Positions 1-6,441 of a DNA stretch of 23,278 nucleotides are shown in pieces. Source of the stretch: Eubacterium sp. (GTDB taxonomy: Bacteria > Bacillota_A > Clostridia > Peptostreptococcales > Anaerovoracaceae); the NCBI GenBank assembly GCA_017425345.1, contig JAFOML010000037.1:1-23278 (forward strand), read 5' to 3'. The position numbers and the translations under genes were made by a program. A model generated the notes under the pieces. It had not been told where the DNA came from and ran no database searches. It worked only from the letters and a program-made list of their open reading frames with translations. Numbering within the stretch: the first letter of the stretch is position 1; every line of letters begins with the position of its first letter.

Positions 1-474
1 GACCACACGATGGCACTGGCGACCGGATACGTACCGGGTGATCTTCCGCCGGAGCACTGGTCGCTTCCGGCGCAGAATCAACTGGAATTCGGCTGGGAAG
101 TGGGCTCAGAACGACACGTGATCCGTCACACGGATGACGGCTTCATCCGGACGGCAGAGACCTATCTGGCAGAGGACGTCAAGGTATTCTTCCATGCGGA
201 AGATCTTCCGATGGAAGAGCGCATCGAAGTGCCGCTGCTCTATGAGAATGAGCTGCTTACAATGACGCTGCTCCGGGAACCGAACGGCGTACGGCTCATA
301 CTGGATGCTTCGCTTCGGGAGGACCTGATCGAAGTATATGAAGAGGCAGGCGCTTATCCGCTTGCGACGTTTTACAAGATGCCGCCGATGATGCTGGCTT
401 CCATTCTGGGGCCGGAAGCGGCGGACAAGCTGCCGGCGGACGAGGTGATCTATCTCGTGCTGGAGGATGAGTAA
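1..474 (+). CDS. Unknown protein, probably 3' part of a longer gene
   Basis: The frame is open from the left edge, and the first ATG in it is at 10 (154 residues from there to the stop at 472-474). Only nine bases precede that ATG and they contain no Shine-Dalgarno sequence, so the real start is probably outside the window and this is a 3' fragment. The protein is acidic and has no signal peptide, membrane segment or Cys motif; I do not recognise the family. The frame is clean, with codon use like the neighbours, and it stops just before a strong terminator, which supports a real gene. It converges on pgi. Confidence 0.6.
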   Translation, partial: DHTMALATGYVPGDLPPEHWSLPAQNQLEFGWEVGSERHVIRHTDDGFIRTAETYLAEDVKVFFHAEDLPMEERIEVPLLYENELLTMTLLREPNGVRLILDASLREDLIEVYEEAGAYPLATFYKMPPMMLASILGPEAADKLPADEVIYLVLEDE

Positions 475-477
475 TCA

Positions 478-505
478 AAAAGGCTGACCGCAGGGTCAGC
501 CTTTT
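478..505. terminator. Bidirectional intrinsic terminator between the first gene and pgi
   Basis: The stem GGCTGACC (482-489) pairs with GGTCAGCC (494-501) around a GCAG loop. It is flanked by AAAA on the left and TTTT on the right, so a U-tract follows the stem on either strand. It lies between two convergent stop codons and fits a shared terminator. Confidence 0.85.
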
Positions 506-517
506 ACATGTCTTAAA

Positions 518-2086
518 TCAGATTCCCAGAAGCTCCGCATAGACTGCGAGCGCTCCGTCAGTATCGCCGGCCAGAACCTTCTTTGCGAGAGTCTTGCCGA
601 GCTGAACGCCTTCCTGATCGAAGCTGTTCAGATTCCAGAGGAAGCCCTGGAACATAACCTTGTTCTCAAAGTGAGCAAGGAGCGCTCCGAGGCTCTCTGC
701 CGTCAGCTGCTCACCGATGATGATGCTGCTCGGACGGCCGCCGTCGAAGTGCTTATTGAGGTTCTCATCCTCCTTGCCGCAGGCGAAAGCCATGATCTGT
801 GCAGCGACGTTGGCGCTGAGCTTCTGCTGGCTTGTGGAACCCTGGATCACCACGTCCGTGCCGCGCTGGCTCTTCCGGAAGCCGACGAACTGCAGCGGGA
901 CGATAGTCTTTCCCTGGTGCAGAAGCTGATAGAAGGAGTGCTGGCCGTTGGTGCCGGGTTCGCCGAACAGGATCGGTCCGGTCACGTAGTCGACCGGCTC
1001 ACCGAAGCGGTTTACGCTCTTTCCGTTGGACTCCATATCCAGCTGCTGCAGGTGCGCCGGGAAACGGGCGAGAGCCTGCGAGTACGGCAGAACCGCGGTT
1101 GCAGGATATCCCAGTACGGTGCGCTCGTAGACGCCGATCAGCGCATCCAGCATGGCCGCGTTCTTACGCGGATCCGGTTCGCAGGCAGCCTTGTCAGCAG
1201 CTGCTGCGCCTGCCAGGAAGCGTGCGAAGACGTCCGGACCGAATGCCAGAGACAGCACTGCGCCGCCGACTGCGCTCGTGGAGGAGTAGCGGCCGCCGAT
1301 GTAGTCGTCCATGAAGAACACGTCCAGATAGTCCGCATTGCCTGCGAGCGGGGAGGTCTGGCTGGTGACGGCGATCATGTGGCGGGCCGGGTCGAGACCG
1401 GCTGCCTTGAGGGCATCTTTGACGAAAGCCTCATTGGTCAGTGTCTCCAGCGTGGTTCCGGATTTGGAGACCAGGATGAAGAGCGTATGCGCCACATCGA
1501 TCCCGGCAAGAACCGCTGCCGCGTCATCCGGGTCTACGTTGCTGATGAAGCGGGCCTGCATCAGGACCGGCTCCACGTTTTCCAGAGCGATGTACATCGC
1601 GCGGGGGCCGAGGTCACTTCCGCCGATGCCGATCTGCACGACCGTCGTGAACTTGTCACCGGCTTCATTGGTGATCTCGCCTGCGTGTACTTTCTCAGCA
1701 AAAGCATCGATGCGCTTCTGCTGCTCGGTGTAAAACGCGCGCTTGTCGACACCGTCTGCGATGACGGGATCTCCGAGCTGCCCTCTGGTCAGCTGGTGAA
1801 GGACCAGACGCTTCTCACCGGTATTTATCATGGCTCCGTTATAGAGCTCCGCGTATTTTTCTGTCAGCTGGGCCTCGTCCGCAAGGGCAGCGAGGGTGTC
1901 CAGGATCTGTTCATCGACGGGTCTTGCCGCATAGTTGAAGGACAGTCCTTCCGCAATCTCTGTCTGATAGCCGCGCGCGCGGGCAGCGCCTTCTGCGCCA
2001 GCCATGACAGCCGGGATACCGACCTTCGGGAGACCGCATAATTTCTTGAAGTTCTCGAGTTTGTCTAAATTAATCCACTGTAACAT
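518..2086 (-). CDS. pgi: Glucose-6-phosphate isomerase
   Basis: Interconverts glucose-6-phosphate and fructose-6-phosphate in the cytoplasm (glycolysis and gluconeogenesis). The 522-residue protein has the sugar-isomerase folds in order: GGSDLGP near 155-161, the phosphate-binding SKSGTT at 207-212, signature DYIGGRYS at 261-268, QLDMESNGK at 348-356 with the expected catalytic Glu352, GTNGQHSF with His383, and FDQEGVQLGK at 489-498 with the active-site Lys498. The length suits the longer PGI subfamily. The ATG at 2086 has AAGGAG eight bases upstream. It is transcribed alone from a promoter at 2124-2152, back to back with the permease operon, and ends at a terminator shared with the convergent first gene. 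No damage is seen. Confidence 0.97.
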   Translation of the reverse strand: MLQWINLDKLENFKKLCGLPKVGIPAVMAGAEGAARARGYQTEIAEGLSFNYAARPVDEQILDTLAALADEAQLTEKYAELYNGAMINTGEKRLVLHQLTRGQLGDPVIADGVDKRAFYTEQQKRIDAFAEKVHAGEITNEAGDKFTTVVQIGIGGSDLGPRAMYIALENVEPVLMQARFISNVDPDDAAAVLAGIDVAHTLFILVSKSGTTLETLTNEAFVKDALKAAGLDPARHMIAVTSQTSPLAGNADYLDVFFMDDYIGGRYSSTSAVGGAVLSLAFGPDVFARFLAGAAAADKAACEPDPRKNAAMLDALIGVYERTVLGYPATAVLPYSQALARFPAHLQQLDMESNGKSVNRFGEPVDYVTGPILFGEPGTNGQHSFYQLLHQGKTIVPLQFVGFRKSQRGTDVVIQGSTSQQKLSANVAAQIMAFACGKEDENLNKHFDGGRPSSIIIGEQLTAESLGALLAHFENKVMFQGFLWNLNSFDQEGVQLGKTLAKKVLAGDTDGALAVYAELLGI

Positions 2087-2123
2087 AAGTGCTTCTCCTT
2101 ATCCTAATATGCAATTTGCTATT

Positions 2124-2152
2124 ATTATACTAAAAATGCATGGCGGATACAA
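2124..2152 (-). promoter_or_regulatory. pgi promoter
   Basis: On the minus strand, a -35 TTGTAT (2147-2152) and a -10 TATAAT (2124-2129) are separated by 17 bases. The pgi start codon lies about 38 bases downstream of the -10. The -35 box directly abuts the -35 box of the divergent promoter. Confidence 0.8.
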
Positions 2153-2182
2153 TTGGCAGATGCATACGGAATATGATATAAT
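2153..2182 (+). promoter_or_regulatory. Promoter of the permease-TerD-channel-hom operon
   Basis: A -35 TTGGCA (2153-2158) and a -10 TATAAT (2177-2182) are separated by 18 bases, with an extended -10 TGA just before the hexamer. It is followed by AAGGAGG and the GTG start at 2205, leaving a very short 5' leader. Confidence 0.8.
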
Positions 2183-2204
2183 TTTCAGATAAGGAGGAAC
2201 TATT

Positions 2205-3488
2205 GTGCTTAAGATTATTACGATCCTTATTTTTATAGCGATGTATGTGCTGATGATTTTGTTCCCGTCGAAAAGGGCGCTCTCCGCGCTCTCTGCCGCG
2301 GTCATTCTCATCGTGATCGGCGCCGTCCCCGTGCTGGACGCGCTCCGGAATATCGACGTGAATGTCCTGCTGATGCTGACGGGAACGATGATCACCGTGG
2401 ACTTTTTTATACGCTCCAGAATGCCGAACCGCATTGCAGACCGGCTTCTTCGGGTCGCGCCGAACGTAATGTGGGTCACAATCCTGATGTCACTGTTTGC
2501 CGGCGTCATTTCCGCGCTGATCGATAACGTTTCTACGGTTCTGATGGTTGCGCCCGTCGGACTTGCCGTGTGTAAGAAGCTCAAGATCCGGCCGGTGCCC
2601 ATGATCATCTGTATTGCAGTCTCCTCGAATCTGCAGGGGGCGGCCACGCTGATCGGCGACGCGACGAGCGTGATGCTGGGCGCGTATGCCAAGATGGATT
2701 TTATGGAGTTCTTCTGGATGGATGGCAGACCGGGCATCTTCTTCGCCGTTGAGCTCGGCGCGATTGCTACAGTCCCGATCATGATGTTCCTGTTCCGGAA
2801 GGATAAGGAACCGGTGCAGGGCGGGGAGCTGACGGCAGTAACGAACCTTGGGCCGACGGTGATCCTGCTCCTGCAGATCACGGCGCTCATCTGCGCATCC
2901 TTCCTGCCGAATAAGCCGGATCTGACAAACGGTCTGATCTGCCTGGCCGGCGCAGTCTGCAGCATCCTCTGGGATGTGATCTATTCCAAGCGTAACGGTC
3001 GGAAGTCCGATATCGCAGGAACGCTGGCCAATCTCGACACCGATACGCTTCTGCTGCTCACCGGACTCTTTATGGTGATTGCGGCAGTAACGGAGGTCGG
3101 ACTGATCAGCGATCTGGCACACCTGATCGCAAAGGCGGGCGGCAATAATCTCTTCCTGCTGTACACGATCGTGGTATGGGGGTCTGTCGTGATCTCCGCG
3201 TTTATCGATAATATCCCTTACGTTGCGACGATGCTGCCGGTCCTGCAGGGACTTTGCAGCGGCGCAGGCGCGGATCCGGGTCTCTTGTATTTCGGCCTTC
3301 TGATCGGCGCTACGCTCGGCGGTAATCTGACCCCGTTTGGAGCATCGGCGAATATCGCGGGTGTCGGGATACTGCGTAAAGAAGGCGAGACAGTCAGCAA
3401 TATGGATTTCTGCCGGATCGGCGTGCCATTTACGCTGACGGCCGTCATGGTCGGATACCTGTTTGTCTGGTTTGTACGGACGATGTGA
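2205..3488 (+). CDS. ArsB/NhaD-superfamily ion permease
   Basis: A polytopic membrane protein of 427 residues with about ten to twelve hydrophobic helices. Two pseudo-symmetric halves carry the same motif, IDNVSTVLMVAP (106-117) and IDNIPYVATMLP (334-345). Each half also has a glycine-rich segment, AATLIGDATSVML (146-158) and GGNLTPFGASANI (372-384). This duplicated layout is typical of the ion transporter superfamily that includes ArsB, NhaD, CitM and YbiR-like proteins. The substrate (arsenite, sodium/proton, dicarboxylate or another anion) cannot be told from sequence. No ArsR or ArsA gene is adjacent, so arsenite export is not favoured. The start is GTG at 2205, chosen because AAGGAGG (2191-2197) sits seven bases upstream. 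It is the first gene of an operon with a TerD protein 16 bases downstream. Confidence 0.85.
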   Translation: MLKIITILIFIAMYVLMILFPSKRALSALSAAVILIVIGAVPVLDALRNIDVNVLLMLTGTMITVDFFIRSRMPNRIADRLLRVAPNVMWVTILMSLFAGVISALIDNVSTVLMVAPVGLAVCKKLKIRPVPMIICIAVSSNLQGAATLIGDATSVMLGAYAKMDFMEFFWMDGRPGIFFAVELGAIATVPIMMFLFRKDKEPVQGGELTAVTNLGPTVILLLQITALICASFLPNKPDLTNGLICLAGAVCSILWDVIYSKRNGRKSDIAGTLANLDTDTLLLLTGLFMVIAAVTEVGLISDLAHLIAKAGGNNLFLLYTIVVWGSVVISAFIDNIPYVATMLPVLQGLCSGAGADPGLLYFGLLIGATLGGNLTPFGASANIAGVGILRKEGETVSNMDFCRIGVPFTLTAVMVGYLFVWFVRTM

Positions 3489-3494
3489 GAGGTT

Positions 3495-3501
3495 GGAGGA
3501 G
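3495..3501 (+). promoter_or_regulatory. Ribosome binding site fixing the TerD start
   Basis: GGAGGAG lies just upstream of the ATG at 3505. The frame is open back to an ATG at 3463, but that start overlaps the permease gene by 26 bases, has no such site, and would add 14 residues absent from the TerD fold. Confidence 0.75.
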
Positions 3502-3504
3502 AGA

Positions 3505-4110
3505 ATGAACGAGTTTGATATCCGAATCAATGTGGACAGGATCATCGTCGGGTTTGGCTGGGATGCGTTTGCAAGACAGCGCTCCGGCGGGCTTCTGAGC
3601 GGACTTCTGGAGTCGAGGCGGCGGACGGATGTGGATTTTGACGGAGCGGCGACACTGCTCGATGAGATGGGACAGCCGATTGCCAGCGATCCTTCCGCAT
3701 GCTGTGTGTATTACGATAATCTTTCGATGTATGGCGCGCTGATCCATACCGGTGACGACCAGTCCGGCGCGAAAGAAGGGGATGACGAGACGATGGAGAT
3801 CGATCTCTCCCGGATTCCGCAGGAGGTTTGCGGGATCGCTCTGACGATGGATCTGTTCAAGGACCGGAATCCTGCGCTTTCGGTCGGGCGCGTGCAGAAT
3901 GTCTACGTGAGACTGACCGAGCAGGAGAGCGGAGAAGAGATCTGCAAATACAGTTTTCTCGGTGATGGCGGAAGTGAACTTGCCTTTGTGGCCGGATTCC
4001 TGCTTCGAACGCCGGAGGGTTGGATCTTCCGCATGGACGGCCGTACGATCCCGGATGTGGATTCGACAGAGGAACTCATTATCGCGCTCCGCGACCTTTC
4101 TATCGCGTAG
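3505..4110 (+). CDS. TerD-domain (tellurium resistance/stress) protein
   Basis: A soluble acidic protein of 201 residues. It shows the TerD/TerZ pattern: GFGWD (16-20), the acidic DVDFDGAATLL (42-52), VYYDNLS (68-74), HTGDDQSG followed by EGDDE (81-95), IDLSRIP, and a C-terminal strand with the form F-x-x-G-F-L-L-R. The Asp-rich loops match the calcium-binding sites known for TerD domains. These proteins belong to a membrane-linked stress module, and tellurite itself is rarely the true signal. Between GFGWD and DVDFD is a basic, Gly-rich insert (24-41) longer than in typical TerD. No other ter genes are in the window. The gene follows an ion permease and precedes a channel, which suggests a role in ion or envelope stress (inference). 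Confidence 0.85.
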   Translation: MNEFDIRINVDRIIVGFGWDAFARQRSGGLLSGLLESRRRTDVDFDGAATLLDEMGQPIASDPSACCVYYDNLSMYGALIHTGDDQSGAKEGDDETMEIDLSRIPQEVCGIALTMDLFKDRNPALSVGRVQNVYVRLTEQESGEEICKYSFLGDGGSELAFVAGFLLRTPEGWIFRMDGRTIPDVDSTEELIIALRDLSIA

Positions 4111-4137
4111 TTTCTGATTGACGGCAGGAGGCCAACC

Positions 4138-5424
4138 ATGGCAGAGCTTCAGCAAAAAAACACTCCGGAAAACGAGCGGGAACCGGACAGAAATATGGAG
4201 ACGCCGCAGGAAATGCGGGTATCATTCCGCAGGCGGGTTTATGATATGCTCGAATCCGGAGATGTGTTCGGCAGGCGCGGTTCTTACGATATTTTTATGA
4301 TCATTGTGATCGTGCTCAGTCTGCTGCCCCTGATGTTTCGCGACGAGGGGCCGTTTCTGACGTTTCTGGACTATGCGACTGTAACGATCTTTATCATCGA
4401 CTACGCTCTGCGGTGGATGACAGCGGACTATAAGTTCGGAAGCCGCTCGATCTCGTCTTTTCTCTATTATCCGTTCACCTTTATGGCAGTCATCGATCTG
4501 ATTTCGATCCTGCCATCCTTGATTCTAATCAGCAAGGCCTTTAAGACCCTTCGTATCATTCGGATGCTGCGCGCGTTCCGTGCGTTTCGCGCGCTCCGCA
4601 TATTCCGCTATTCCGCAGGCATGCTTCTGATCGTGGAAGTGCTGCGCAGCTCCAGACGGCCGATGGCTGCCGTCTTCAATCTGGTGATTGCCTATATCGT
4701 GATCTGCGCGTTGATCATGTTCAATGTGGAACCGGAATCCTTCGATAGTTTTTATGATGCCATCTACTGGTCGTTGATCAGTTTGACCACGATCGGCTAT
4801 GGTGATTATTATCCTGTCAGCGAGATCGGTAAGTTTGTGACGATGGCTTCGGCGCTTTTCGGACTCGTAGTGATCGCCCTGCCGGCAGGAATTGTAACAG
4901 CAGAGTTTATGAAAGAGCTGGAAGGCAGAAAGGACGTGAAGCACAATATGATCTATACGGAACTCACCAAGAAAGCGATGAGGATCGCCTATGCGGCACA
5001 CCACGGACAGCTTGACAAGGCGGGGCTGCCATACATCTCGCATCCGCTCCACGTGGCGGAGCAGATGCCGGATGAAGTGACGACCTGCGTCGCGCTTCTG
5101 CACGATGTGGTGGAGGATACAGATGTGACGCTGGAGGATCTGGCTAAGGAGTTTCCGCCGGAGGTCGTACACGGTGTCGCGCTGATGACGCACCGGGAAG
5201 GCGTTCCGTATCTGGAATATGTGCGTGAGCTTTCGAAAGATCCGGTAGCACATACCGTCAAACTGGCAGACCTGGAACACAATATGGATGAGACCCGTCG
5301 TCCGCCGGATATGCCGGAGGCCGAACGAGAGCGTCTCCGGAACAAGTATGCTCGGCGCTTGCAATCCTGCATGGCGACGAACAGGAAACCGTTTTTGATC
5401 AGAACTAGAAGGAGATTACGATGA
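4138..5424 (+). CDS. Voltage-gated-type K+ channel fused to a SpoT/MESH1-like HD hydrolase domain
   Basis: Two modules lie in one open frame of 428 residues. Residues 1-260 form a six-helix potassium channel: S1 about 52-66, S2 about 78-95, S3 about 108-130, an S4 rich in Arg every third position (134-158), S5 about 176-196, the pore with selectivity filter TTIGYGD (217-223), and S6 about 233-256. Residues 275-405 match the HD hydrolase of Rel/SpoT and MESH1: HHGQ (288-291), SHP (301-303), HDVVEDTD (322-329), THRE (351-354) and KLADLEHN (375-382). The residues expected for metal binding and (p)ppGpp hydrolysis are present; no synthetase domain follows. AGGAGG lies six bases before the ATG. 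A second in-frame ATG (residue 271) has only a weak site, so separate translation is unlikely. The last ~20 residues are basic and unlike the family; a one-base frameshift is probable (see findings). The stop overlaps hom by four bases. Confidence 0.88.
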   Translation: MAELQQKNTPENEREPDRNMETPQEMRVSFRRRVYDMLESGDVFGRRGSYDIFMIIVIVLSLLPLMFRDEGPFLTFLDYATVTIFIIDYALRWMTADYKFGSRSISSFLYYPFTFMAVIDLISILPSLILISKAFKTLRIIRMLRAFRAFRALRIFRYSAGMLLIVEVLRSSRRPMAAVFNLVIAYIVICALIMFNVEPESFDSFYDAIYWSLISLTTIGYGDYYPVSEIGKFVTMASALFGLVVIALPAGIVTAEFMKELEGRKDVKHNMIYTELTKKAMRIAYAAHHGQLDKAGLPYISHPLHVAEQMPDEVTTCVALLHDVVEDTDVTLEDLAKEFPPEVVHGVALMTHREGVPYLEYVRELSKDPVAHTVKLADLEHNMDETRRPPDMPEAERERLRNKYARRLQSCMATNRKPFLIRTRRRLR

Positions 5425-6437
5425 AGACACTGAAACTTGCCCTGATCGGCTGCGGAAATGTCGGCAAGGGGTTTATCGACATGCTGGCGCTCCGCCAGGA
5501 ATACATACAGGAAAAGTACGATACCGAGGTGCTGATCACCGCGGTCTGCACCAGAAGACTTGGCGGATATACGGATCCTGCCGGAATCGATATGAAGACA
5601 GTGCGAGGCGATTCGTTTGACCGCCTGCTAGGATCGATGGATGTGATCGACCATGCGGATTATGACGTGATGGTCGAGCTGACACCGCTGAACATCCGGA
5701 CCGGACAGCCGGCGATCGATCATATCCGGCATGCGATCCTGCGCGGCAAGCACGTGATCACGGCGAATAAAGGACCGATCGCATGGTCCTATCGCGCGCT
5801 CGCCGATCTGGCGGAAGAGAAGGGCGTCCACTTCCTCTATGAAGCGACGCTGATGGACGGGGTGCCAGTCTACAATCTGGTCAGAGAGACGCTTCAGGGA
5901 TGCCGCATCACGGCGGTTTCCGGCATCTTTAACGCGACGACCAATTATATTCTTGGCGAGATGGAAGCCGGCCGCACGTTTGAGGAGGCGATCGCCTCCG
6001 GCCGCGAGCAGGGCTTTGTCGAAGCAGATCCGTCGATGGATATCGACGGATGGGATGCGGCAGCCAAACTGACCGCGCTGATGAATGTCGTGATGGATGC
6101 AGGGATCACGCCGGACGCGATCGACTGCACCGGGATCGGAGAGCTGTCTGCGGAGGATATCGTGGCGGCTGCCGAGAACGGACAGAGATACAAGCTTCTT
6201 TGCAGAGGATCCGCGGATCCTGAGACAGGCCGGATCTCCGGCGTTGTAGCGCCGGAGCTCGTGGATTCTGACAGCATCTACAGCTCCATGAACGGCACAT
6301 GCTCCTGCGTGACATTTACGACAGACCTGATGGGCGATGTGACGATGGTAGAGCATCCGTTTGAGCCGGAGATCAATCATACCGCGTACGGCATTCTCAG
6401 TGATCTGCTGCGGCTGCTGACAGAGCTGAACCGGTAG
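5421..6437 (+). CDS. hom: Homoserine dehydrogenase, short form without ACT domain
   Basis: Predicted to reduce aspartate semialdehyde to homoserine with NAD(P)H, on the threonine/methionine pathway. The 338 residues show a Rossmann GCGNVG (10-15), ANKGP (115-119), EATLMDGVPV (141-150), GIFNATTNYIL (168-178) and the signature EADPSMDIDGWDAAAK (201-216). Glu201, Asp212 and Lys216 keep the 11- and 4-residue spacing of the catalytic Glu/Asp/Lys in characterised enzymes. The usual C-terminal ACT regulatory domain (total about 430 residues) is absent, so threonine feedback through ACT is not expected. AAGGAG lies six bases before the ATG. It is the last gene of the operon; no thrB, thrC or lysC is adjacent, so a related substrate remains possible. 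It converges on the ABC permease with a four-base gap. Confidence 0.82.
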   Translation: MKTLKLALIGCGNVGKGFIDMLALRQEYIQEKYDTEVLITAVCTRRLGGYTDPAGIDMKTVRGDSFDRLLGSMDVIDHADYDVMVELTPLNIRTGQPAIDHIRHAILRGKHVITANKGPIAWSYRALADLAEEKGVHFLYEATLMDGVPVYNLVRETLQGCRITAVSGIFNATTNYILGEMEAGRTFEEAIASGREQGFVEADPSMDIDGWDAAAKLTALMNVVMDAGITPDAIDCTGIGELSAEDIVAAAENGQRYKLLCRGSADPETGRISGVVAPELVDSDSIYSSMNGTCSCVTFTTDLMGDVTMVEHPFEPEINHTAYGILSDLLRLLTELNR

Positions 6438-6441
6438 CCTG

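Noticed and set aside
671..2041. Long open frame (456 codons) on the plus strand opposite pgi
   Set aside because: It is a mirror of the pgi coding sequence, in a region with few antisense stop codons. It has no ribosome site or recognisable motif, and pgi has complete catalytic motifs.
4948..5424. Independent gene for the HD hydrolase starting at an internal ATG
   Set aside because: The frame is continuous with the channel, there is no strong ribosome site before 4948, and no stop or gap separates the domains. It is kept as an alternative start only.
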